64,000 nt of DNA, from the NCBI RefSeq assembly GCF_014397025.1, contig NZ_JACJUO010000001.1, positions 1-64,000 on the forward strand. The letters run 5' to 3'. Every line of letters begins with the position of its first letter. The first letter of the stretch is position 1. Below the pieces are notes generated by a model. It had not been told where the DNA came from. It saw only the letters and a program-made list of their open reading frames with translations, and searched no databases. Below, piece by piece: positions 9,253-18,553 of the stretch. The stretch comes from Ochrobactrum sp. Marseille-Q0166 (GTDB taxonomy: Bacteria > Pseudomonadota > Alphaproteobacteria > Rhizobiales > Rhizobiaceae). The translations under genes were made by a program, and so were the position numbers.

Positions 9253-10044
9253 TTGGAATCAGACGATCGTTATCGCGCGCCCGCACTGGACAAGGGGCTG
9301 GATATTCTTGAATTGCTGGCAAGTGTTGATGGCGGATTAAGCCAGGCCGAAATTGCCAAACATCTCGACCGCAGCCCTAATGAGTTTTACCGGATGCTGG
9401 ACCGTCTGGTGAAGCGTGGTTACGTGACCAAGCTCGAAGGCGACCGTTATTCGCTGACGCTCAAGCTATTTGGCCTGGCACATCTTCATGCGCCGGTGCG
9501 TCGGCTTGCTTCTTTCGCCACTCCCATCATGCGCGAACTTGCCGACCGCTCGAAGCAGGCCAACCAGCTTGCCGTATTTGACCGAGGCTCCGTTGTGGTT
9601 ATTGCACAGCAGGAAGCCCCGGATTACTGGGGCATTTCGATCCGCGTTGGCTCACATATCAGCCTGTTCGACACAGGTTCCGGCCATGTGCTTCTCGCCT
9701 TCCGTACACCGGAAGAGCGCAAGATGATGATCGCCGAATATGTCAAACACGGCGAAAGCGGCAATCTCGATCAAAGCTTCTATGAGCGGCTCGATCAAAT
9801 CCGTGAACGCGGCTACGAAATGATGCCCAGTGCACAGGTCGCCGGCGTCTATAATCTCTCGGCACCGATTCTCGGCCCTGACGGCTCCTGCATTGCAGCG
9901 CTCACCTGTCCTTATGTGACGCTCGTCAATTCAGCCTCCGCGCCCGACATCACACAGACCATCAGCCTGTTGCAAAAGACCGTCAAAGACCTCTCAAAGC
10001 TGGTCGGGTCCGATATTGGCACTGCTGATGAGGGTAAAGAATAA
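9253..10044 (+). CDS. IclR-family transcriptional regulator
   Basis: About 263 residues. The N-terminal winged helix-turn-helix (LDILELLASVDGGLSQAEIAKHL and following) covers residues 10-75; the C-terminal IclR effector domain covers 80-250. There is no ATG. TTG at 9253 lies seven bases after AAGGGG and is preferred; TTG at 9247 is in frame but too close to that site. It is divergent from the sugar-uptake operon and directly upstream of the amidohydrolase gene. IclR proteins usually control adjacent catabolic operons through palindromes, as seen here. Confidence 0.9.
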   Translation: MESDDRYRAPALDKGLDILELLASVDGGLSQAEIAKHLDRSPNEFYRMLDRLVKRGYVTKLEGDRYSLTLKLFGLAHLHAPVRRLASFATPIMRELADRSKQANQLAVFDRGSVVVIAQQEAPDYWGISIRVGSHISLFDTGSGHVLLAFRTPEERKMMIAEYVKHGESGNLDQSFYERLDQIRERGYEMMPSAQVAGVYNLSAPILGPDGSCIAALTCPYVTLVNSASAPDITQTISLLQKTVKDLSKLVGSDIGTADEGKE

Positions 10045-10100
10045 ATTCGTATTTGAAAACTCTCTTCTTTTTTGAAATCATGTCATGGGAGGAGATTTTT

Positions 10101-10949
10101 ATGATTATCGATACGCATCTGCACCTGATCGACAAAAGGGTGCTCAACTATCCCTGGCTTGGGGATGTGCCTGCACTCAACCGTGACTTTCTGTTTGAAA
10201 GCTACAAAAAACAGGCGGAACGCTGCGGCATTAAAGCGGCACTTCATATGGAAGTGGACGTTGCGGCGGATAATATTCAAGCCGAAACAAAACATGTTCA
10301 GGATATTTCGATTGCCAATAGTGGCTTCATCAAAGGTGCAATAGCCTCCTGCCGCCCTGAAGAGCCAGGGTTTGCCGCGTATCTCGAACAGAGCCTGCGC
10401 AATCCTTTTATCAAAGGCTTTCGACGTGTGCTGCATGTGGTCCCGGACGAACTGTCCGAAGGTGCTTTGTTCCGGGAAAATATCAAACGTCTGCAAGGCA
10501 CTGGACTGACCTTTGATCTTTGCACGCTCCCGCATCAGATCGACAAGGTGCTTGCGCTGGCCGACCTCGCGCCGGACCTGCAATTCGTACTTGACCATTG
10601 CGGCGTGCCAGACATCAAATCGGGCGCTCTTGAAAGCTGGCAGAACGGCATTACCGAGATTGCGCAGCGGGATAATGTGGTCGCCAAGATTTCAGGCGTG
10701 GTCGCTTATGCAGAGCCTGCAAGCTGGACGGTGGAGACCATCCGCCCTTATGTGGAGCATGTCATTCAGTCATTTGGCTGGGATCGGATTGTGTGGGGCA
10801 GCGACTGGCCGGTCTGTACTTTAGCGAGCAATATCGATGCAGGGCTTTCCACATGGGTAGCGACAACCCATGCACTGCTTAAAGGATGCAGCGATGACGA
10901 AAAATCGCTGCTGCTCGCAGACAATGCAGCGCGCCTGTGGAAACTATAA
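10101..10949 (+). CDS. Amidohydrolase-family lactonase-like protein
   Basis: 282 residues from ATG 10101, which follows GGGAGGAG; an in-frame upstream extension lacks a ribosome site. The amidohydrolase-2 fold is shown by the N-terminal metal motif IDTHLHL at 3-9, FVLDHCGVPD near 171 and a C-terminal VWGSDWPVCT. Relatives hydrolyse L-fucono- or L-rhamnono-lactones, or 2-pyrone-4,6-dicarboxylate. Next to the dehydratase operon it fits the lactone hydrolysis that follows sugar oxidation. It is transcribed with the IclR gene. Confidence 0.85.
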   Translation: MIIDTHLHLIDKRVLNYPWLGDVPALNRDFLFESYKKQAERCGIKAALHMEVDVAADNIQAETKHVQDISIANSGFIKGAIASCRPEEPGFAAYLEQSLRNPFIKGFRRVLHVVPDELSEGALFRENIKRLQGTGLTFDLCTLPHQIDKVLALADLAPDLQFVLDHCGVPDIKSGALESWQNGITEIAQRDNVVAKISGVVAYAEPASWTVETIRPYVEHVIQSFGWDRIVWGSDWPVCTLASNIDAGLSTWVATTHALLKGCSDDEKSLLLADNAARLWKL

Positions 10950-10953
10950 AACT

Positions 10954-10986
10954 GGTTTGGCTGGCGGCAAATCCGCCAGCCAAACC
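10954..10986. terminator. Bidirectional hairpin terminator
   Basis: A 14-base perfect stem, GGTTTGGCTGGCGG with its complement, and a five-base loop lie between two convergent genes. It probably ends both transcripts. Confidence 0.8.
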
Positions 10987-10993
10987 ATATTGA

Positions 10994-12118
10994 TCAGAAG
11001 CTTTCGCGGAAAAGCCGATTGAGATCGGCGACAACATTTTCCGCCTTCTCGTTTTCCTTTAAGCCCTTATTGATACGCTCGGATGCCGCTTCCTGAAACG
11101 GCATATAGCCATCGTGACGCGGACGCACCCATGCGCCTTCCAGCGTCGCTCGGGTATCGCGATAAAAGCCCAACGTCGCAGCATTTACACCGTCATCTTC
11201 CCATGCGTCGGCATGTCCCGGCTGGCCGTTTGAAGCCGCGTAAAGCCCTTTCTGTACGGCGCCGCTTGCAATCCAGTACGCGAAATCAATCGCTGCTTCA
11301 GGATGTTTGCTGAAGGCTGAAACAGCAATGCCGGTGCCGCCCAATGCGGAGCCCGCAACACCGGATGCGCCCGATGGAATATCAGCAAAGCGGATCAGCC
11401 GATCCCGGAAGCCCGGCATGGCATAATTCACATAACCGTAGATCAGCGGTGAACAGGCGATTTGGGAGCCCGGCTCAGCCATTTCTTCAAACACGGCAAT
11501 CGGGTCCATGCCGAAACATTCGGGCTTCACCAGCGAAGCAATCTCGCGCAGTTGCTCAAAAGCTTGTGAGCCATCCTCAAGCGAGATCAGCTCACCTTCC
11601 ACCGAACATGGTGTTCCGGCATTGGCTACAAGTGTATAAAAGCACATTAGCGAATGTGGCGAGCGCAGTGGCAGCAGAACTTTGCCCGTACGGGCAAGAC
11701 GCAGCACTTCGCCCCACGAGGTTGCTGGCTCATCCACCAGGTCCGGGCGCCATGCCTGAACCTGCGTTGCAGCATCCAATGGAAATGCCCATTGCCGCCC
11801 CTGCCAGTTGTAGCTTGAGAAGGATTGCCCCACAGAGCCCGCGGCAAGCGCCGCAAGTTCCGTTTCGCGGCCCGGCACATCAAGCGCCAGCAGACAGCCC
11901 TCTTTGGTGATCTGGCCGACATGCGGATGGTCGATCACGATCATATCGAAATTGCGCGCCAGTTCTTCGACCGGAAAGGTCTCGAAATCCTGTAGCGACC
12001 GCTTTTCCCACTCTATTTCGACGCCCTTGTCAGCAAGCCATTGCTGAGCACCCGCAACCATCGGATCATAGCCGCGCGGATGGCTCCAGGTCATGCCTTT
12101 AAGCTTGATCGCACTCAT
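10994..12118 (-). CDS. Solute-binding-protein-like protein without signal peptide
   Basis: 374 residues resembling family-1 extracellular solute-binding proteins: WLADKGVEIEWEKRSLQDF at the front, WAFPLDAATQVQAWRPDLV near 110, and a hinge-type C-terminal lobe. The N-terminus (MSAIKLKGMTWSHPRGYD) has no hydrophobic signal sequence, so it should stay in the cytoplasm unless the start is wrong. Its ATG overlaps the stop of the CoA-transferase gene (ATGA), so the two are coupled. A binding protein fused into a CoA-transferase operon suggests a cytosolic ligand sensor or carrier, but no function is known to me. Confidence 0.75.
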   Translation of the reverse strand: MSAIKLKGMTWSHPRGYDPMVAGAQQWLADKGVEIEWEKRSLQDFETFPVEELARNFDMIVIDHPHVGQITKEGCLLALDVPGRETELAALAAGSVGQSFSSYNWQGRQWAFPLDAATQVQAWRPDLVDEPATSWGEVLRLARTGKVLLPLRSPHSLMCFYTLVANAGTPCSVEGELISLEDGSQAFEQLREIASLVKPECFGMDPIAVFEEMAEPGSQIACSPLIYGYVNYAMPGFRDRLIRFADIPSGASGVAGSALGGTGIAVSAFSKHPEAAIDFAYWIASGAVQKGLYAASNGQPGHADAWEDDGVNAATLGFYRDTRATLEGAWVRPRHDGYMPFQEAASERINKGLKENEKAENVVADLNRLFRESF

Positions 12119-13272
12119 AGTCCGAATTCCTCGCGAATTTCCTTGCTGTTCTCGCCAATGCGCGGTGCGGCGCGGGCCACCTTCGGGCGCTGCCCGTTGA
12201 TGCGCAGCGGCGAACGTGTGGTGGTGATGGAAACATCATCCGCGCGGGTGACTGTTTGCAACATGTCGAGGGTCGCAAACCCTTCGCTTTTGAGCAGTTC
12301 TTCCCAGTTGAGAACGCGGGCACACCAGATGTCGGCAGGCTCCAGAATGGCAAGCCATTCATCAACGGTTTTCTCTGCAATACGCGCCGCAATCAGCCGC
12401 TTGATCTCATCGCGCTTTTCGAATGCGGTCCTCGGATCGTCAATAAAAGGCGCAAGCGTATCTGTTTCAAGCAAGGGTGCGAGTTTTGCAATCGGCATCA
12501 TGGCAATCGCCAGATAACCATCGGAGGCGGGGTAAACACCGTAGGGTGCGGCAAGATAGGCGTGGGCACTGCGGAACTCAGAACGTTTTGGCAGGCGACG
12601 ACCATCGTTCAAATGAGTGGTCAGCACTTCAAACTGGAAATCGACCAGCGCTTCGAGCAAGCTGGTTTCGACATGCGAGCCTTTGTTGGTGATGCCACGG
12701 CGCACCAATGCTGCGAGAATACCTTGTGCTGCCGCTGCCCCTGCCAGCATATCCGCGACAGCAAGACCGAAAGGCACCGGCCCCTGCCCTTCATCACCAT
12801 TGAGCCACATCAGGCCCGAACGCGCCTGCGCCAATAGATCCTGTCCGGGACGCCCGACCCATGGACCTTCTTCGCCATAGCCGCTGATCGATGCGTAAAC
12901 GAGGCGCGGATTGATTTCTTTGGCTGCCTCGTAATCAAGACCAAGACGCTTGATCACACCGGGGCGGAAATTCTGGATCAGCACATCAGCCTGTGTGAGA
13001 AGCTTCTTCAATGCAGCCAGATCGTCGGGATTTTTGAGGTCAATCGCAAGGCTGTCCTTGCCGCGATTGATCGCATGAAAAATCGTGGAATCGCCGCCAA
13101 TTTCCGTGTCACTCAGATAAAGTCTGCGGGAAAGATCGCCGCCATCGGGCCGTTCAATCTTGATGACACGCGCTCCAAGATCCATCAGACGCAACGAGCA
13201 ATAAGGCCCCGACAGAAACTGGCTCATATCGACCACGACAAGCCCGCTAAGCGGCAGTTCGCTTTCCGACAT
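12115..13272 (-). CDS. Class III CoA-transferase (CaiB/BaiF family)
   Basis: 385 residues, preceded by GGAGGG. Family features are the N-terminal LSGLVVVDMSQFLSGPYCS, the segment GADLIKIE-like RVIKIERPDGGD near 36-47, DLKNPDDLAAL, and GQDLLAQARSGLMWLNGDEG near 143-162, which carries the catalytic aspartate region. The family moves CoA between carboxylic acids. It is the first gene of a two-gene operon with a near-perfect palindrome 28 bases upstream that matches sites in front of the sugar operon. The acid substrate is unknown. Confidence 0.88.
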   Translation of the reverse strand: MSESELPLSGLVVVDMSQFLSGPYCSLRLMDLGARVIKIERPDGGDLSRRLYLSDTEIGGDSTIFHAINRGKDSLAIDLKNPDDLAALKKLLTQADVLIQNFRPGVIKRLGLDYEAAKEINPRLVYASISGYGEEGPWVGRPGQDLLAQARSGLMWLNGDEGQGPVPFGLAVADMLAGAAAAQGILAALVRRGITNKGSHVETSLLEALVDFQFEVLTTHLNDGRRLPKRSEFRSAHAYLAAPYGVYPASDGYLAIAMMPIAKLAPLLETDTLAPFIDDPRTAFEKRDEIKRLIAARIAEKTVDEWLAILEPADIWCARVLNWEELLKSEGFATLDMLQTVTRADDVSITTTRSPLRINGQRPKVARAAPRIGENSKEIREEFGL

Positions 13273-13299
13273 CGGGAAATTCCCTCCTCATGAATTTCT

Positions 13300-13322
13300 T
13301 ATGTGAATATAGTCTTCACATA
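13300..13322. promoter_or_regulatory. Candidate IclR operator upstream of CoA-transferase gene
   Basis: Perfect 8-base arms TATGTGAA (13300-13307) and TTCACATA (13315-13322) are separated by seven bases, 28 bases before the CoA-transferase start. The same layout occurs at 9145-9167 near the IclR gene. Confidence 0.65.
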
Positions 13323-13363
13323 TGGATTTATAGAAGGCAAGGCTGAAATTGGGATCAGAATGC

Positions 13364-13393
13364 AAAAACGCCGCCCGGTGGGGCGGCGTTTTT
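13364..13393. terminator. Terminator of the soxBDAG operon
   Basis: A 13-base perfect stem, AAAAACGCCGCCC with its complement, and a GGTG loop ends in TTTTT on either strand. It lies 17 bases after the soxG stop and would end the sox transcript. Confidence 0.92.
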
Positions 13394-13409
13394 AAGGAAA
13401 TCGGATCAA

Positions 13410-13964
13410 TCAGACCGTCAATTCGACTTCATTGCTGACCATCTCCAGCAAGGTCCACACATGATCCGCGAATGAATTCCAGACTTCGATGCGGTAATGA
13501 TCGGCATCCCATTTCAACAAAATGATCTGGGCATGATCAAAGATGGTGCGCGCGGCACCCGGAGCCTTCATTTGCGAAAGGTCAAGCGGAGAAGCGGCAT
13601 TCAACAACCATTCGGCCTTGGGACCGGAAATATCGATGCCGGTTTCGCGGTGACTGACCTCTGTCAGGCTATGCGGTTCGGTTTCATAAAGTTTCGCGAA
13701 AGCCTGCGTGATGGCGATGCCTTTGCTTTCGTCTGCCCAGATATACCATTCATCTGGTCCAAGACAGGCAACGGCAATATCATCCGTGCGGATAAGATCG
13801 CCGATCTTTGCCGGAAGTTTGGCGCCAAGCGCCTTTTCAGCCGAGCCAAGTTTTTCCGGTGCAATGCGCAGGATGAAACGCGCGGCATCTTCTGCCGCGT
13901 GGATTTCCAGACGACCGGGAATGACAACCTTGCGGTTCGAATAAGGTTTTGTCTCAACAAGCAT
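13410..13964 (-). CDS. soxG: Sarcosine oxidase gamma subunit
   Basis: 184 residues, typical of SoxG. The GcvT-like region includes ACLGPDEWYIWAD near 87-99, LTEVSHRETGIDISGPKAEWLLN, and RTIFDHAQIILLKWDADHYRIEVW near 138-161. It is the last gene of soxB-D-A-G and lies ten bases after soxA. In the heterotetramer the gamma subunit helps assemble the complex that oxidatively demethylates sarcosine, passing the methyl group to tetrahydrofolate. It is cytoplasmic. Confidence 0.95.
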   Translation of the reverse strand: MLVETKPYSNRKVVIPGRLEIHAAEDAARFILRIAPEKLGSAEKALGAKLPAKIGDLIRTDDIAVACLGPDEWYIWADESKGIAITQAFAKLYETEPHSLTEVSHRETGIDISGPKAEWLLNAASPLDLSQMKAPGAARTIFDHAQIILLKWDADHYRIEVWNSFADHVWTLLEMVSNEVELTV

Positions 13965-13974
13965 GGTTCAATCC

Positions 13975-16974
13975 TTATCCGTTCAATTTCTTGCCTTCAG
14001 GGTCATAGAAGACCATGCCCGAAACAACCGCCTCGTGCACGCTGCCATCCGGCATCGGCATATAAAGCGTTTCGCCCATACGATCCTTCCCTCCTGATAC
14101 CAGTGCCATGGCGATAGACCGTCCCAGCGCCTCACTCCAATAGGACGAAGTAACATGGCCAAGCATGGTCATCGGAACAGCTTGTTTTGGATCGGCGACA
14201 ATCTGCGCACCTTCTTCCAGCACCAGCTTCGGGTCTTTGGTTAGAAGGCCGACCAGATGCTTGCGATCCTTTTTCAGCATGTCGGGGCGTGTCAGCGAAC
14301 GCTTGCCGACGAAATCCGGCTTTTGCTTGCCAATAGCCCAGCCAAGGCTTGCATCGTCCGGTGTTACAGTGCCGTCCGTATCCTGACCGACAATGATATA
14401 GCCTTTTTCCGCGCGCAGAACGTGCATGGTTTCGGTGCCATAAGGCGTAATGTCATATTGCTGACCGGCCTCATAAAGCGCCTTCCACAGCGACAGACCA
14501 TAACGGGCGGGCACGTTGATTTCATAGCCCAGCTCACCGGTGAAGCTCATGCGGAACAGACGCGCTGGCACGCCAAGGAATTTGCATTCCGCCACCGACA
14601 TATGCGGGAAGGCTTCATCGGAGATATTCAGACCTTTAACCATTGGCTCAATCAGCTTGCGTGCATTCGGACCGTTGATTGCCACCACTGCCCACTGTTC
14701 GGTGGTCGAAGTAAGCCGCACTTTCAGGTCCGGCCATTCGGTCTGGAGATAGTCTTCCATCATATTGAGAACACGCGCGGCACCGCCGGTTGTGGTTGTC
14801 ACATGAAAACGATCCTGTGTCAGACGACCGACAACACCATCATCGCGGATGAATCCGTCTTCTCCAAGCAACAGACCATAACGGCAGCGCCCGACACCAA
14901 GCTTTGTCCATGGATTGGTATACATGCGGTTCATGAATTCGGCTGCATCCGGGCCGACCACTTCGATCTTGCCAAGGGTAGATGCGTCGAACATGCCGAG
15001 CGACTGGCGGGTTGCCTTGCATTCACGCGCCACAGCCTGATGCATGTCTTCGCCAGTTTTCGGGAAGTACCATGCGCGACGCCACAGCGATACCGGCTCG
15101 AAAGCTGCGCCATGCTGCTCGGCCCAAGCGTCAATTGGCGTCTTGCGCGTGACATCAAACAATTTGCCGCGATTGTAACCGCAGAAAGCGCCAAAGGTCG
15201 TCGGCGTATAAGGCGGGCGGAAGGTCGTGAGGCCAACCTGCGGCGTTGGGCGCTTCAACGCATCGGCTGCAACAGCCAGACCGTTGATGTTCGAGGTCTT
15301 GCCCTGATCTGTCGCCATGCCATTGGTGGTATAGCGCTTGACATGCTCAATGGAGTGGAAGCCTTCGCGCACAGCCAAACGAATATCCTTCGCGGTCACA
15401 TCGTTCTGGAAATCGATGAAAGCCTTGGCTTTGCCAGGATCGCGATCCGTTGGCAATTCGCGCACGCTCACACCATCGCAGACGAAATCACCGGCAACCG
15501 CATATTCAGATGCCTTGGCCTTATGCCCGGAATCATTGGCAGCAGCGGCACCCGCGTCCGCGCCCTCGCGAAGAGCGGCCTGTAGATCAAAGTTGCCATT
15601 GCCTGCGCCGGCACAGCGGCTTTCCTCGGTACGTTCGCCCGGCAGATAGATCTGGCGCGCCTCATCCCAGATTAGCGAGCCCTTTGTGTGCGAGAAAAGA
15701 TGCACGCTCGGATTCCAGCCGCCAGACATCAACAGCACATCGCAGACGATCTTGCGCGCAGCACCGACAGAGCCGTTAGAAACCGGATTAGCCCGCACGG
15801 ACGATACGCGGTGGCGACCAGCCGTGTCCGTCACAGTCCAGCCAATGAGCGTTTCAATGCCGAGCATTTTTGCGCGATTGATAAGGCTGTCGGCAACGCT
15901 TGAACGCAAATCGATAATGGCAGGAACCTTGACGCCGGCCACTGCAAGATCGAAGGCTGCAAGCCATGCGCTGTCATGCGATGTGACGACGACCGCCTGA
16001 TTGCCGACCTTGACGCCATAGCGGTTGAGATAGGTGCGTGCCGCGGAAGCCAGCATCACGCCGGGGCGGTCATTGCCTGCAAAGACCAGCGGCTTTTCAA
16101 TCGCGCCCTGCGCCAAAACCACCTGCTTTGCACGCACGCGCCACATACGTTCACGCGGCGCATTGGTGGCGGGCTTTGCCTGATGATCGGTCAGGCGTTC
16201 GCAAAGGCCGACCATATTCTGATGATAGTAGCCAATGGCCGTTGTGCGCGGCAAAAGCGTGACATTCGGATTGGCTTTGAGTGCAGCGATGGTCTCACTG
16301 AGCCAATCCCAGCTTGCGCGGCCATTGATAACCGGCTCTGGTTCCGACAAAAGCGAGCCACCAAATTCGGCCTGTTCGTCAACGAGAATGACTTTCGCAC
16401 CACTTTTTGCCGCCTCTAAAGCAGCCGCCAGACCGGCAGGTCCGCCACCCGCAATCAGTACATCGCAGAAAGCATAGCGGCTGGCATAGGTGTCTGGATC
16501 GGGTTCGGATGGCGATTTGCCAAGACCAGCAGCACCACGGATGAAAGGCTCGTAGACCTTGTTCCAGAAGCTTTTCGGCCACATGAAGGTCTTGTAGTAA
16601 AAGCCTGCCGAAAAGAACATATAGAGCGCATCATTGATCGCGCCGACATCGTGCTTGAGAGACGGCCAATGGTTCTGCGTTTCGGCATTGAGGCCGTCAT
16701 AGAGTTCCAGCACCGTTGCGCGGGTGTTCGGCTCGTAACGACCCGGCCCACGAGAGACGCCCATCAGCGCGTTCGGTTCTTCGGAGCCAGCCGAAAGAAT
16801 GCCGCGCGGGCGGTGATATTTAAACGAGCGCCCGGCCAGATGTTCGCCATTGGCAAGCATGGCGGATGCCAGTGTGTCGCCTTCAAAACCGGAATAGGTC
16901 TTGCCGTTGAAGCTGAACCGCACGGACTTGGCCTTGTTGACACGGCCTTTGTTGTGAATGCGCATATCGGTCAT
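13975..16974 (-). CDS. soxA: Sarcosine oxidase alpha subunit
   Basis: 999 residues, full length. The N-terminal ferredoxin-like domain begins FNGKTYSGFEGDTLASAMLANG. A dinucleotide-binding motif, VLIAGGGPAGLAAALEAA, lies near residues 173-190 and a second nucleotide-binding half follows. The C-terminal GcvT-like folate domain includes GELGYEINVPARYGLSLWKAL near 830. The start overlaps the soxD stop (TAATG). It carries NAD and the tetrahydrofolate site of the enzyme that turns sarcosine into glycine, with methylene-tetrahydrofolate as the C1 product. Confidence 0.97.
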   Translation of the reverse strand: MTDMRIHNKGRVNKAKSVRFSFNGKTYSGFEGDTLASAMLANGEHLAGRSFKYHRPRGILSAGSEEPNALMGVSRGPGRYEPNTRATVLELYDGLNAETQNHWPSLKHDVGAINDALYMFFSAGFYYKTFMWPKSFWNKVYEPFIRGAAGLGKSPSEPDPDTYASRYAFCDVLIAGGGPAGLAAALEAAKSGAKVILVDEQAEFGGSLLSEPEPVINGRASWDWLSETIAALKANPNVTLLPRTTAIGYYHQNMVGLCERLTDHQAKPATNAPRERMWRVRAKQVVLAQGAIEKPLVFAGNDRPGVMLASAARTYLNRYGVKVGNQAVVVTSHDSAWLAAFDLAVAGVKVPAIIDLRSSVADSLINRAKMLGIETLIGWTVTDTAGRHRVSSVRANPVSNGSVGAARKIVCDVLLMSGGWNPSVHLFSHTKGSLIWDEARQIYLPGERTEESRCAGAGNGNFDLQAALREGADAGAAAANDSGHKAKASEYAVAGDFVCDGVSVRELPTDRDPGKAKAFIDFQNDVTAKDIRLAVREGFHSIEHVKRYTTNGMATDQGKTSNINGLAVAADALKRPTPQVGLTTFRPPYTPTTFGAFCGYNRGKLFDVTRKTPIDAWAEQHGAAFEPVSLWRRAWYFPKTGEDMHQAVARECKATRQSLGMFDASTLGKIEVVGPDAAEFMNRMYTNPWTKLGVGRCRYGLLLGEDGFIRDDGVVGRLTQDRFHVTTTTGGAARVLNMMEDYLQTEWPDLKVRLTSTTEQWAVVAINGPNARKLIEPMVKGLNISDEAFPHMSVAECKFLGVPARLFRMSFTGELGYEINVPARYGLSLWKALYEAGQQYDITPYGTETMHVLRAEKGYIIVGQDTDGTVTPDDASLGWAIGKQKPDFVGKRSLTRPDMLKKDRKHLVGLLTKDPKLVLEEGAQIVADPKQAVPMTMLGHVTSSYWSEALGRSIAMALVSGGKDRMGETLYMPMPDGSVHEAVVSGMVFYDPEGKKLNG

Positions 16975-17279
16975 TATTTCGTCTCCGCAGCCGGAGTTTC
17001 TGCCAAAGCAGGACGGGGTTCACCGGCCTTGTAGGTGGTGACAAACTTGTCGCTCACCGTATCGCGCACCGCATTGAAGAAACGGCCGCAGCCATTGATA
17101 TGCCGCCAGCGTTCATAATGGGTGCCACGCGGATTGGAACGCGTGAATAGAAAATCACGCCATTCTTCGTCGGTGAGTGCCGATGGATCAGCCGGACGCG
17201 CAATATGCGCTTCGCCCGCATAGGAGAATTCCAGTTCAGGACGTTCCATCTCGCAATAAGGGCAACGGATAAGAAGCAT
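16974..17279 (-). CDS. soxD: Sarcosine oxidase delta subunit
   Basis: 101 residues with the zinc-finger-like start LIRCPYCEMERPELEF (C6, C9) and the family block FLFTRSNPRGTHYERWRHINGCGRFFNAVRDT. This small subunit binds zinc in the heterotetramer. It sits 20 bases after soxB and its stop overlaps the soxA start. Confidence 0.97.
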   Translation of the reverse strand: MLLIRCPYCEMERPELEFSYAGEAHIARPADPSALTDEEWRDFLFTRSNPRGTHYERWRHINGCGRFFNAVRDTVSDKFVTTYKAGEPRPALAETPAAETK

Positions 17280-17299
17280 TGTGTGTTTCCCCTATTTCT

Positions 17300-18553
17300 T
17301 TAGTGCGCAACAGCAGCAGCAGCCGCTTCATCGATCAGACGACCGGAGGTGAAGCGTTCCAGCGTGAACGGCGCGTTGATCCAGTGTGGTTCGTCGCGGG
17401 CAATCGTATGCGCAAAGACATGCGCTGAACCCGGCGTCGCCTTGAAGCCGCCTGTGCCCCAGCCGCAATTGACAAACAGGCCCGGAACCGGCGTCTTGCC
17501 AATGATCGGCGAACGATCCGGCGTAACGTCAACAATACCCCCCCATTTGCGAAGCATCCGCATACGGGTGAAGATCGGGAAGACTTCGCAGATAGCCGCC
17601 AGTGTGTGCTCGATCAGGGGCAGACCTCCGCGCTGGCTGTAGGATACATATTGGTCAGTACCGGAGCCGATCACCAGCTCGCCCTTGTCGGACTGGCTGA
17701 TATAGGCGTGAACCGTGTTGGACATGACCACGCAAGGAAAGATCGGCTTGACCGGCTCGGATACAAGCGCCTGCAGCGGATAGCTTTCAAGCGGCATGCG
17801 TACGCCTGCCGTATCCATGACAATCGACGTGCTGCCAGCGGCAGAAACAGCCACCTTCTTCGCCTTGATGAAACCGCGTGGTGTATCAACACCGGTTACG
17901 CGGCCCGACGCATCGCGGCGAATGGCTGTGACCGGACAATTCTGGATGATATCAACGCCGCGTTCCGTCGCACCGCGCGCATAGCCCCATGCAACCGCAT
18001 CGTGACGGGCCACACCGCCGCGCCGCTGCAAGGTGGCACCAACAACCGGATAGCGCGCATTGGCTGAAATATCGAGCGGCGGACAATATTCCTTCGCCTG
18101 TTCCCTGCTCAGCCATTCATTGTCGATGCCATTGAGACGATTTGCATTGATATGACGCTTGAAGCTCTGCACATCATGCACCGTATGCGCCAGCATCATC
18201 ACGCCGCGCTGCGAGAACATGACGTTATAATTGAGGTCCTGGCTAAGCCCTTCCCACAGTTTCATCGCATGTTCGTAAAGATGCGCGCTCTCATCATAGA
18301 GATAGTTGGAGCGGATAATGGTGGTGTTGCGCCCGGTATTGCCGCCGCCAAGCCAACCTTTTTCGATCACCGCGACATTGGTGATGCCATGTTCCTTAGC
18401 CAGATAATAGGCGGCGCCCAGACCATGCCCACCAGCGCCGACGATGATCACATCATATTCGGCCTTGGGTTCGGCATTGGGCCATTGCGGCTTCCAGTTC
18501 TTGTTGCCGGTCAGCGCATTACCAACGATAGAAGCTAACGAAAAGCGGGACAT
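17300..18553 (-). CDS. soxB: Sarcosine oxidase beta subunit
   Basis: 417 residues from ATG 18553, the usual N-terminus ([20 protein letters not shown]). ATG at 18580 has a better AGGAG site and would add nine residues. The FAD motif [18 protein letters not shown] is at 35-52, the family block [16 protein letters not shown] follows, and [15 protein letters not shown] lies near the C-terminus. The beta subunit holds FAD and covalent FMN and oxidises sarcosine. It is the first gene of the operon. Confidence 0.95.
   Translation of the reverse strand: MSRFSLASIVGNALTGNKNWKPQWPNAEPKAEYDVIIVGAGGHGLGAAYYLAKEHGITNVAVIEKGWLGGGNTGRNTTIIRSNYLYDESAHLYEHAMKLWEGLSQDLNYNVMFSQRGVMMLAHTVHDVQSFKRHINANRLNGIDNEWLSREQAKEYCPPLDISANARYPVVGATLQRRGGVARHDAVAWGYARGATERGVDIIQNCPVTAIRRDASGRVTGVDTPRGFIKAKKVAVSAAGSTSIVMDTAGVRMPLESYPLQALVSEPVKPIFPCVVMSNTVHAYISQSDKGELVIGSGTDQYVSYSQRGGLPLIEHTLAAICEVFPIFTRMRMLRKWGGIVDVTPDRSPIIGKTPVPGLFVNCGWGTGGFKATPGSAHVFAHTIARDEPHWINAPFTLERFTSGRLIDEAAAAAVAH

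Noticed and set aside
14257..15585. A 442-codon open frame opposite soxA
   Set aside because: It lies wholly antisense to a full-length, motif-complete SoxA; codon bias of the real gene keeps the opposite frame open. Its translation has no recognisable domain.
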